Source: Coriobacteriales bacterium (GTDB lineage: Bacteria > Actinomycetota > Coriobacteriia > Coriobacteriales > UBA8131). From it: a DNA stretch of 14,498 bases. A model generated the notes under the pieces. It searched no databases. It had not been told where the DNA came from and saw nothing but the letters and a program-made list of their open reading frames with translations. Positions 1-6,131 of this stretch are shown here, in pieces. Position numbers and translations under genes: made by a program. The stretch lies in assembly GCA_031272005.1 (NCBI GenBank), contig JAISUQ010000050.1, positions 1 to 14,498 on the forward strand, written 5' to 3'. Numbering within the stretch: the stretch's first letter is position 1; every line of letters starts with the position of its first letter.

Positions 1-199
1 CGTGCAGCGCACAGACTTCTGTCATGACGCGCCGGATGTCATCGACGCGCTGGCTCTCACCGATGAAGACCAGGGTCAGGTGGAAGTTCTCCTCCGGCAC
101 CAGGCGGGCGCTCGTGGCCTGACGCCCCAAACTCCGGGCGGTCTCGGCCAGCTCCTGTTTGACGTCAGTCGGCAGATCTATGGCGATGAACAAACGCAT
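1..199 (-). CDS. thpR: RNA 2',3'-cyclic phosphodiesterase (ThpR / 2'-5' RNA ligase family), 5' part
   Basis: The reverse strand encodes 66 residues before the window ends, starting MRLFIAIDLP, the typical opening of ThpR. The first of the two HxTx motifs of the 2H phosphoesterase superfamily is visible as H40-L-T42-L in the stretch ENFHLTLVFIGE; the second lies outside the window. Family members hydrolyse 2',3'-cyclic phosphate ends of RNA, and some ligate tRNA halves in vitro; they are small cytoplasmic proteins of about 180 residues. The ATG at 199-197 is chosen because the conserved N-terminus begins exactly there. There is no Shine-Dalgarno sequence; instead an extended -10 element lies 7 nt upstream, which suggests a leaderless mRNA. 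The gene is divergent from the kinase operon. The family call is firm; the exact cellular substrate is unknown. Confidence 0.9.
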   Translation of the reverse strand, partial: MRLFIAIDLPTDVKQELAETARSLGRQATSARLVPEENFHLTLVFIGESQRVDDIRRVMTEVCALH

Positions 200-206
200 G
201 TCTGAC

Positions 207-215
207 AGTATACCA
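207..215 (-). promoter_or_regulatory. Extended -10 promoter of thpR, leaderless
   Basis: On the minus strand this reads TGGTATACT, that is TGn followed by a near-consensus -10 hexamer (TATACT, 212-207). Seven nucleotides (206-200) separate it from the thpR ATG, so transcription would start at or within a base or two of the start codon. No ribosome binding site could fit in between. The same arrangement recurs before the ATP-grasp gene (4458-4466). Confidence 0.6.
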
Positions 216-256
216 AGACCAGCCGCCCTGACCAGCGTGTAGAGGGCGCAATGCCG

Positions 257-276
257 GGGCGCGATTCATCGCGCCC
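257..276. repeat. REP-like GC-rich hairpin
   Basis: Perfect inverted repeat GGGCGCGAT (257-265), TC, ATCGCGCCC (268-276), which can fold as an 8-bp stem with a TTCA tetraloop. The right arm can alternatively pair with GAGGGCGC at 242-249 (pairing 271-278), so two hairpins compete for it. A direct copy of GGGCGCAATG occurs at 244-253 and 307-316. No T-run follows on either strand, so it is not a classical terminator. The sequence resembles short palindromes dispersed in many bacterial genomes; that resemblance is from memory and untested here. Confidence 0.6.
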
Positions 277-358
277 TCCCGACCTGCGACAATGTTCTGC
301 TTAACAGGGCGCAATGAATTGCCTTGCCCATGGGCTCAAGCGCTGCATCCACAGCTTC

Positions 359-391
359 GCTCATTCGCAGTCCCCTGGACTGCGAATGAGC
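359..391. repeat. Perfect 15-bp inverted repeat with 3-nt loop
   Basis: GCTCATTCGCAGTCC (359-373) and GGACTGCGAATGAGC (377-391) are exact reverse complements separated by CCT. It is the strongest hairpin in the window. There is no T-tract on either side (AAATCATTAC to the right; AAGCTGTGG when read leftwards on the minus strand), so intrinsic termination is unlikely. It lies between thpR and the kinase gene, about 150 nt upstream of the candidate kinase promoter. It may be an operator, an RNA structure in a longer transcript, or a relic of a small palindromic element. Confidence 0.75.
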
Positions 392-518
392 AAATCATTA
401 CACAGCGCTTCCTTTATGGATACAGCCTGGCCAACAGATGCAGCTTCCTGGCAAGCCGTGTCCCCTCTTTGGGCAGAAAAGCTGAAAAGCGGGTGATGTG
501 TGCGACAAATCCGCGGCG

Positions 519-545
519 TATAACAAAGCCACGAGAGAACAGAGG
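519..545 (+). promoter_or_regulatory. Candidate -10 and ribosome binding site of the sensor kinase gene
   Basis: TATAAC at 519-524 is a plausible -10 hexamer, placing the transcript start near 531. AGAGG at 541-545 is followed by a 6-nt spacer and the GTG at 552. No good -35 hexamer was found. The arrangement supports GTG 552 over the upstream in-frame GTG at 498, which lies before this -10 and has only a weak GCGGGTG upstream. Confidence 0.4.
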
Positions 546-551
546 CCAATT

Positions 552-3149
552 GTGAGCATCAAGGTTAAATCGTTTCTGATTATCCTGACCATCGTCATGG
601 TGGCGACGGCCTTCAACTTTGGCATGAGCATCTTTCTGACCCGCAGGAACCTTGTCGATGGCTCCGACCGGGATCTGGCGGTGATTGGCAGCATGGCCGA
701 GAATTTTGTGGCCAACGAGATCTCGCTGCTCAAGGTCGAAGCCACCAGCATCGCCCTGAGCCTGGACGGTGCGCCAGAGGCCGAAATGCAGAGCATGCTG
801 AATAAGCACGCCATCGAGTCGCAGAATTTCATCGGCCTGGCGGTCTTTAATGCCGACGGTATCATCTACAAAGCCGGAGGCACGCCGGCAAACGCCCGGG
901 CGCTGAGTGACGAGGCGGTGCAGGCAGCCTTCAGTGGCAAGAGCATCATCTCTTCCACGGTGCGCGCCGACAGCCGCGAGGTGGTCTTCTATGTCAATGT
1001 GCCGATGAGCCACGACCGGGTGTTGACCGCTACGGTCCCGGGGATGGTCTTCTCCGATTTGATTGCCGATTACCAGGTCTGGGAGACCGGCAATATCTCG
1101 ATTATCGACCCCAACGGCACGGTCATCGGCAGCTCCAAGCGCAACCTGGTGATTGCCCAGACCAGCTTCCTGGATGGCTCCAAGCGCTGGGCGGACGGCG
1201 AATTCCAGCGCTTTTTAGCCAGTGCGCTGCAGCGCCAGACCACCAGTGGCACCTTTGACATCGACGGCGTGCGCCGCCAGGGTTATGCCGTACCCATCGA
1301 CGGCTCGGCTGCGGGTTGGATCCTGTGCCTCAGCGCACCGCTGTCCGAGAGTCCGCTGGCCCATCTGGAACGCGGATTGATTGCCGCCGCCATCATTTTC
1401 CTGCTGGCCGGCGTGGGCCTCTCCGCCCTGACAGCGCCGCTGCTGGCCCGACCGATTGAGGAGAGATACCGCCTGAACAACATCCTCAAACAGCAAAAAC
1501 AGGAGGCTGAGGAGGCCTCGGAGGCCAAGAGCCACTTCCTGGCCAACACCAGCCACGAGATGCGCACGCCCTTGAATGCCATCATCGGGCTTTCGGCCCT
1601 GCAGCTGGACAACGATGAACTGCCCCAGGATTACCGCAACGACTTCAGCCGCATCAATGCCGCCGGCAACACCCTGCTGTCGATTGTCAACGACATCCTG
1701 GACATCTCCAAGATAGAGGCCGGGCGCTTTGAGCTGATGGAAGGCGAGTACGACATGGCCTCGTTAATCAACGACACCGTGATGTTGAACACCATTCGGG
1801 CCAATGAAAAGCCCATCACCTTCAGCCTGGAGTTGGACGCGGCTTTACCCAGCCGACTGTACGGCGATGAACTGCGCGTCCGGCAGATCTTCAACAATCT
1901 GCTCTCCAACGCCTTCAAGTATACCCGCGCCGGGGAGGTGGTCTGGAAGCTTAGGGCTGAGCGCGATGCGGAAGGCCTGTGGCTCATCTCCGAAGTCAGC
2001 GACACCGGTATCGGCATCCGCGCCCAGGACATTGATAAGCTCTTCGGCGACTACGCCCAACTGGACCGGCGCAGCAATCGAGCCATCGAAGGCACCGGGC
2101 TGGGACTGGCCATCGTCCGCAAGATGGCCCAGCTGATGGATGGCGGCATTACGGTGAGCAGCGAGTATGGCCAGGGCAGCTGCTTTACCGTGCGGCTGCG
2201 TCAGGGCGATGTGGGCGCTGAGCCGCTGAGCGAGCAGACCCGCCAGGCGTTGGGCAACTTCGCCTACGCCGAGCGCAAGCACCCGGTTGCCGCCCATGCC
2301 GCCCGGCTGCAATTGCCTTATGCCCACGTGTTGGTAGTCGACGACATCAGCACCAACCTGGATGTGGCCAAAGGCCTGCTGAAGCGCTACGGCATGATGG
2401 TGGACTGCGTTACCAGCGGCGAGGAGGCCATCGAGCTGATCCGGGCCGGCCAGATACGCTATAAAGCTATCTTGATGGATCATATGATGCCCGGCATGGA
2501 CGGCGTGGAGGCCACGCGCATCATCCGCGAGGAGATCGGCAGCGAGTACGCCCGCACCGTACCGATCATCGCCCTGACAGCCAATGCCATGGCCGGCAGC
2601 TCGGAGTTCTTCTTAAGCCACGGTTTCGTGGACTTTATCGCCAAACCCATCGACGCCGCCCGCATGGACGCCGTTATCCGCAAATGGGTCCGCGACAAGC
2701 ACCTGGAACGCGAGCTGGACGAGCAAAGCGAGCGAAGCGAGGAAAGCGAGCGAAGCGAGCGAAGTGAGCAAAGCGAGCAAAGCGAGCAAAGGCAAAAGCA
2801 CCCGGGTGAGGTGTGTATCCCCACCATCGCCGGCATCGACACTGCCGCCGGACTGCAACGGCTGGACGGCGACAAAGAGCTCTACATCGATCTGCTGCGC
2901 TCCTACCATGACGACCTGCCAGCCCTGCTGGCTCAGCTGAACTCCCCCGACGCCGATAACCTGGCGCTGTATGCGGTGACCGTGCACGGCATCAAGGGCG
3001 CCAGCCGGGCCATCGGCGCCGAGGAGCTGGGCGAGGCCGCCTACCAGCTGGAACTGGCCGCCAAACGTGGCGATTTGGACTTTGTTGCCCGCAATAATGA
3101 CCGGTTCGTCGGCCAGGCCGAGGAACTTATCGCCTGCATCAGCGTCTGA
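552..3149 (+). CDS. Hybrid sensor histidine kinase (dCache-like sensor, HisKA-HATPase-REC-Hpt)
   Basis: Inner-membrane hybrid kinase of 865 residues from GTG 552. A first helix (about 6-30) and a second (about 274-296) flank a roughly 240-residue extracytoplasmic region with dCache-like features (SIIDPNGTVIG). A short coiled coil leads to the H-box SHEMRTPLN (phospho-His 335), then the N-box NLLSNAFKYT (449-458), DTGIGI (484-489) and GTGLGLAIV (514-522). The REC domain has the VVDD acidic pair, phospho-Asp 643 (LMDHMMPGMDG), Thr 676 and Lys 699. An E-Q/R-S repeat linker (724-747) joins REC to a C-terminal Hpt domain with His 812 in VHGIKGASRAIG. All phosphotransfer residues are present, so an intact His-Asp-His relay is expected. 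The REC-HD-GYP gene begins 13 nt after the stop, making it the obvious terminal receiver. The ligand cannot be told from sequence. The in-frame GTG at 498 would add 18 residues; 552 is preferred for its AGAGG ribosome binding site. Confidence 0.95.
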   Translation: MSIKVKSFLIILTIVMVATAFNFGMSIFLTRRNLVDGSDRDLAVIGSMAENFVANEISLLKVEATSIALSLDGAPEAEMQSMLNKHAIESQNFIGLAVFNADGIIYKAGGTPANARALSDEAVQAAFSGKSIISSTVRADSREVVFYVNVPMSHDRVLTATVPGMVFSDLIADYQVWETGNISIIDPNGTVIGSSKRNLVIAQTSFLDGSKRWADGEFQRFLASALQRQTTSGTFDIDGVRRQGYAVPIDGSAAGWILCLSAPLSESPLAHLERGLIAAAIIFLLAGVGLSALTAPLLARPIEERYRLNNILKQQKQEAEEASEAKSHFLANTSHEMRTPLNAIIGLSALQLDNDELPQDYRNDFSRINAAGNTLLSIVNDILDISKIEAGRFELMEGEYDMASLINDTVMLNTIRANEKPITFSLELDAALPSRLYGDELRVRQIFNNLLSNAFKYTRAGEVVWKLRAERDAEGLWLISEVSDTGIGIRAQDIDKLFGDYAQLDRRSNRAIEGTGLGLAIVRKMAQLMDGGITVSSEYGQGSCFTVRLRQGDVGAEPLSEQTRQALGNFAYAERKHPVAAHAARLQLPYAHVLVVDDISTNLDVAKGLLKRYGMMVDCVTSGEEAIELIRAGQIRYKAILMDHMMPGMDGVEATRIIREEIGSEYARTVPIIALTANAMAGSSEFFLSHGFVDFIAKPIDAARMDAVIRKWVRDKHLERELDEQSERSEESERSERSEQSEQSEQRQKHPGEVCIPTIAGIDTAAGLQRLDGDKELYIDLLRSYHDDLPALLAQLNSPDADNLALYAVTVHGIKGASRAIGAEELGEAAYQLELAAKRGDLDFVARNNDRFVGQAEELIACISV
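2721..2792 (+). repeat. 9-nt tandem repeat (8 units) coding for an E-Q/R-S linker
   Basis: Eight consecutive 9-nt units lie in frame within the kinase gene: GAGCAAAGC, GAGCGAAGC, GAGGAAAGC, GAGCGAAGC, GAGCGAAGT, GAGCAAAGC, GAGCAAAGC and GAGCAAAGG. They encode the tripeptides EQS, ERS, EES, ERS, ERS, EQS, EQS and EQR between the REC and Hpt domains. A unit gain or loss would change linker length without breaking the frame. It is not a CRISPR array: there are no spacers. Confidence 0.92.
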
Positions 3150-3162
3150 AAGGAGAGCTTCC

Positions 3163-4338
3163 ATGAGTCTGGACGCCAATAAGAGCTACCGCATTATTCT
3201 GGTCGATGACAACCCGATCACCCTCAAGCTCGGTACCGGTATCCTCCAGAAGCGCTTTTCGGCTTATCCGATGCGCTCCGGCGAGCAGCTGCTGGCTGAG
3301 CTTGCCGGCATCCAGCCCGATCTGATACTGCTGGACATCGAGATGCCGGGGCTGGACGGCTACCAAACCCTGCGCCAGCTGCAGGCCCAGGAGTCGGCCA
3401 GCAACCGTTTTCTGGCACCGGTAGTCTTCCTGACCGCCAAAACCGACGTCGGCAGCGAATTGGAAGGCCTGGAGCTGGGCGCTGTGGACTACATCACCAA
3501 GCCTTTCTCCGCCCCGCTGTTGCTGCGCCGGGTGGAGAACCACATCCTGATCTCCGAGCAGCGCCGGGAGCTGGAGCACCTGAACCGCCAGCTGCGCGGC
3601 GAAGTGCGGGAGAGCAACCAGCAGGTCTCCAACCTGGAAAGCACGATGCTGGCAGCCATTACCGACATGGTGGAGTTTCGCGACGGGGTCACCGGGGGGC
3701 ACATCGAGCGCACCCAACGCTACCTGCGGCTGTTGGTGCAGGACCTGGTGGAGAATGGCGTCTACCTGCGCGACATGACCGACTGGGACGTGGGGCTGCT
3801 GGTGGCCTCGGCGCCGCTGCACGACACCGGCAAGATCGCCATTCCGGACGCCATCCTGAACAAGCCGGGGCGCCTGACCGCAGAGGAGTTCGCGGTCATG
3901 AAGCTGCATGTGGATTATGGCGTACAGGCCATCGAGCGCATCGAACACAAGGTTGCCAGGAGCGCCTTTCTGCGCTACGCCAAGATCATCGCCGCCACCC
4001 ACCATGAGAAGTGGGACGGCAGCGGTTATCCGCTTGGCCTGGCCGGGGCAGACATCCCGCTGCAAGGCCGGCTGATGGCCCTGGGTGACGTCTATGATGC
4101 GCTGATTTCGGAACGTCCGTACAAGAAGGCCTTTCCTGCCAGTCAAGCGGCAGAGATCATCTCAGAGGGCCGAGGCAGCCATTTCGACCCGCTGATCGTC
4201 GATGCCTTCTGGCGCAAGGAGCCGCAGTTTGCCGAGATTGCCCAACGCTGCCAGAACGGTTGTGACGAGGCAGACGAACAGACCATCTTCACCTTCAGCC
4301 CCCAGGAGCTGACCTGCGCCCTGCACAGCGCCGCATGA
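3163..4338 (+). CDS. Response regulator with HD-GYP domain (predicted cyclic-di-GMP phosphodiesterase)
   Basis: Cytoplasmic two-domain response regulator of 391 residues, of the RpfG type. The N-terminal REC domain has the acidic pair D15-D16, phospho-Asp 58 (LLDIEMPGLDG), Thr 91 and Lys 113 (ITKPF). A coiled-coil linker (about 130-160) leads to the HD-GYP domain: TGGH at 177-180, the HD pair H220-D221 in LHDTGKIAIPD, H249, H280-H281-E282, GYP at 288-290, and DVYDAL at 309-314. With HD and GYP intact, hydrolysis of cyclic-di-GMP is predicted, switched by phosphorylation. The start is ATG 3163, with AGGAG at 3151-3155 and a 7-nt spacer; the longer reading from inside the kinase gene is rejected. 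The gene follows the hybrid kinase by 13 nt, so the two should be co-transcribed and act as one relay. The stop codon runs directly into the repeat cluster at 4339-4413. Confidence 0.95.
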   Translation: MSLDANKSYRIILVDDNPITLKLGTGILQKRFSAYPMRSGEQLLAELAGIQPDLILLDIEMPGLDGYQTLRQLQAQESASNRFLAPVVFLTAKTDVGSELEGLELGAVDYITKPFSAPLLLRRVENHILISEQRRELEHLNRQLRGEVRESNQQVSNLESTMLAAITDMVEFRDGVTGGHIERTQRYLRLLVQDLVENGVYLRDMTDWDVGLLVASAPLHDTGKIAIPDAILNKPGRLTAEEFAVMKLHVDYGVQAIERIEHKVARSAFLRYAKIIAATHHEKWDGSGYPLGLAGADIPLQGRLMALGDVYDALISERPYKKAFPASQAAEIISEGRGSHFDPLIVDAFWRKEPQFAEIAQRCQNGCDEADEQTIFTFSPQELTCALHSAA

Positions 4339-4413
4339 CAGGTGAACCGTCCCTGGTGCCCCTGCCTGGTGCCCCGCCTGGTGTCCTTGTGCCTTGCCCC
4401 TTGTGACTTGCCC
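4339..4413. repeat. Cluster of degenerate short direct repeats, REP-like
   Basis: Immediately after the HD-GYP stop codon. CCTGGTG(C/T)CC-type units occur at 4352, 4365 and 4377, at 12- to 13-nt spacing. They are followed by the imperfect direct repeat TTGTGCCTTGCCCC (4387-4400) and TTGTGACTTGCCC (4401-4413). The left edge, read on the minus strand as GGGACGGTTCACCTGTCA (4352-4335), resembles a family of dispersed palindromic repeats found in several Gram-positive genomes; that comparison is from memory. No open frame and no T-run terminator are present. Confidence 0.55.
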
Positions 4414-4457
4414 ATCCGGCAGACGAAACATGACGGAAATCTTACAGCGCTTTTCAG

Positions 4458-4466
4458 TGGTATAGT
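4458..4466 (+). promoter_or_regulatory. Extended -10 promoter of the ATP-grasp operon, leaderless
   Basis: TGG followed by TATAGT (4461-4466) forms an extended -10 element. Only six nucleotides (AATTGC) precede the ATG at 4473, so the expected start of transcription is the A of the start codon. No purine-rich ribosome binding site exists in this gap. No good -35 is seen at normal spacing, which extended -10 promoters tolerate. The geometry is nearly identical to that at thpR (207-215). Confidence 0.62.
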
Positions 4467-4472
4467 AATTGC

Positions 4473-6131
4473 ATGACAAGTCTGTTTGCCGGATATGACC
4501 ACAGCGGTGCCTGGGACGAGATGATCAACTCCGACGGGCGCATCCGCCGACGCTTTGGGCCGGTGGCCGAGCTGTTGGCCAACTTGAGCCGCTCCGAGAT
4601 CGAGGCGCGGGTGGATTCGGTCAACCGCTCCTATCTGGACCAGGGCGTGACCTTTGACTTCGCCGGCGAGGAAAGGCCGTTTCCGCTGGACATCGTGCCG
4701 CGGGTGCTCAAGGAAGACGAGTGGCAGATCATCGAGGCCGGCGTGGCTCAGCGGGTGCGGGCTCTGGAGGCCTTCCTGGAGGACCTCTACAGCCAGCAGT
4801 TGTGTATCAGTGAAGGCGTCATACCCGCCAGCCTGCTGCTCTCCTCCAAGGAGTTGCTGCGTGTGGCCTTCTCCATACATCCGCCCAATGGCGTGCGTAT
4901 CCATGTGGCCGGCATCGACATCATCCGTGGTCAGGACGGCAGCTTCAGGGTGCTGGAGGATAACGTGCGGGTACCCAGCGGCGTGAGCTATGTGCTCTCC
5001 AACCGCCGGGCCATGGTCCAGACCTTCCCCGAGCTGTTCGCCCAGATGCAGATCCGCAGTGTTGAGGATTATCCCCGGCTGCTCCTGCAGGCCCTGGCCA
5101 ACGCCGCACCCGGCGGTAAACAGGACCCGAGCATCGTGGTGTTGACCCCGGGCGTCTACAATTCGGCCTACTACGAGCACTCCCTGCTGGCCCGACTGAT
5201 GGGCGTGGAGCTGGTGGAGGGGCGCGATCTGTTCTGCCAGGGCGGCTACGTCTACATGCGCACCACCGCCGGACCGCGTCGCGTTGACGTGATTTACCGG
5301 CGGGTGGACGACGAGTGGCTGGATCCGGTGAAGTATCGCTTCGACTCGCTGCTCGGCGTGCCCGGCATCCTGGACTGCGCCCGACGCGGCCGGGTGGTAC
5401 TGGCCAACGCCGTGGGCAACGGCGCAGCCGATGACAAGCTGGTCTATACCTATGTGCCCGACTTCATCCGCTTCTATCTGGGCGAGGAGCCGATTATCGC
5501 CAATGTCCAGACCTGGCGTCTGGAGGAACCCGAGGCCCGCGCGGAGGTCCTGGAGCGATTGGATGAGCTGGTCGTCAAGCCGGTGAACAGCTCCGGTGGC
5601 AAGGGTATCGTCATCGGTCCGGTGGCTACGGCAACTGAGCTGGAGGCCCTGCGCAATAAGGTCAGCGCCGACCCCCGCGGCTGGATCGCCCAGCCGGTGG
5701 TACAGCTGTCGACCTCTCCCACCTGGGTGGAGGACGGCTTTGGGCCACGGCATGTGGATCTGCGGCCATTTGCCGTCAACAACGGCGAGCAGGTCAATGT
5801 GCTGCCGGGCGGACTGACCCGCGTGGCTCTGCCCGCCGGACAGCTGATTGTCAACTCTTCGCAGGGCGGCGGCTCCAAGGACACCTGGGTGCTGGGCCGC
5901 GACGCCACCCGGCGCTCGGTGACGGCTGTGGTCCAACAGGCGGCACAAAGGGTCGGCTCCACCACGCATCGCAGCACCCGCCCGGTGCCGCGCACCGTCA
6001 ACCCCCGTGACGACGAGAGCGAGAATTACGGGCAGCAGCAGCAGCAGCAACAACAGCAGCAGCAGCAACGGCGGCGGCAATCGCAATCGCAACAGCAACT
6101 GCAGCAGCAACGGCGGGAGGCCCCATGCTGA
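4473..6131 (+). CDS. Circularly permuted ATP-grasp protein (CP_ATPgrasp type, DUF404/DUF407) with polyGln tail
   Basis: 552 residues; the first 475 or so match the circularly permuted ATP-grasp family encoded with alpha-E proteins. Visible signatures are RVLEDNVRVPSG (159-170), VDVIYRRVDDEWLDP (271-285), LANAVGNGAADDKLVYTYVPD (310-330), LVVKPVNSSGGKGIVIG (366-382), HVDLRPF (427-433) and QGGGSKDTWVL (464-474). ATP-grasp enzymes activate a carboxylate as acyl-phosphate and join it to an amine, so a peptide- or amide-forming role is predicted; the substrate is unknown. The family normally ends near the TWVL motif. Here about 75 residues follow: a basic/polar linker, twelve consecutive Gln (521-532) and a Q/R/S-rich end. 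The ATG at 4473 sits 6 nt after an extended -10, so the mRNA is probably leaderless. The last 7 nt overlap the alpha-E gene, indicating an operon. No signal peptide or membrane helix is seen. Confidence 0.93.
   Translation: MTSLFAGYDHSGAWDEMINSDGRIRRRFGPVAELLANLSRSEIEARVDSVNRSYLDQGVTFDFAGEERPFPLDIVPRVLKEDEWQIIEAGVAQRVRALEAFLEDLYSQQLCISEGVIPASLLLSSKELLRVAFSIHPPNGVRIHVAGIDIIRGQDGSFRVLEDNVRVPSGVSYVLSNRRAMVQTFPELFAQMQIRSVEDYPRLLLQALANAAPGGKQDPSIVVLTPGVYNSAYYEHSLLARLMGVELVEGRDLFCQGGYVYMRTTAGPRRVDVIYRRVDDEWLDPVKYRFDSLLGVPGILDCARRGRVVLANAVGNGAADDKLVYTYVPDFIRFYLGEEPIIANVQTWRLEEPEARAEVLERLDELVVKPVNSSGGKGIVIGPVATATELEALRNKVSADPRGWIAQPVVQLSTSPTWVEDGFGPRHVDLRPFAVNNGEQVNVLPGGLTRVALPAGQLIVNSSQGGGSKDTWVLGRDATRRSVTAVVQQAAQRVGSTTHRSTRPVPRTVNPRDDESENYGQQQQQQQQQQQQRRRQSQSQQQLQQQRREAPC
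6033..6120 (+). repeat. CAG/CAA microsatellite at the 3' end of the ATP-grasp gene
   Basis: Twelve in-frame Gln codons (CAG x5, CAA x2, CAG x4, CAA; 6033-6068), then CGG x3 and a run of CAA/CAG/TCG codons to 6120. The mix of CAG and CAA interrupts the pure repeat. The end of the tract (GGGAGG, 6115-6120) doubles as the ribosome binding site of the alpha-E gene, 4 nt before its ATG. Confidence 0.9.

Larger units (their letters stand above)
200..551. other. Divergent intergenic region thpR / sensor kinase (352 bp)
   Basis: No convincing coding sequence is present; the short frames here lack ribosome binding sites and recognisable products. The region holds the thpR promoter (207-215), the REP-like hairpin (257-276), the 15-bp inverted repeat (359-391) and the candidate kinase promoter and ribosome binding site (519-545). 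The stretch 392-497 shows no structure that I can identify. Confidence 0.7.

Noticed and set aside
359..391. Intrinsic terminator for thpR or an upstream gene
   Set aside because: No T-tract on either strand, and it lies upstream of both flanking genes.
498..551. Upstream in-frame GTG at 498 as start of the sensor kinase
   Set aside because: It has only a weak ribosome binding site and lies before the candidate -10 (519-524); GTG 552 has AGAGG at correct spacing and begins just before the first membrane helix.
2721..2792. Possible CRISPR array or leucine-rich repeat protein (minus strand reading)
   Set aside because: Units are contiguous 9-mers with no spacers, and the plus frame is a linker in an intact kinase.
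3067..3162. A longer start for the HD-GYP protein inside the kinase gene
   Set aside because: The extra 32 residues are out-of-frame kinase sequence; ATG 3163 has a strong AGGAG site and begins the REC domain.
3139..4146. A 335-residue minus-strand frame opposite the HD-GYP gene
   Set aside because: Antisense shadow of a gene with all catalytic motifs; Gln/His/Val-rich translation without domain features.
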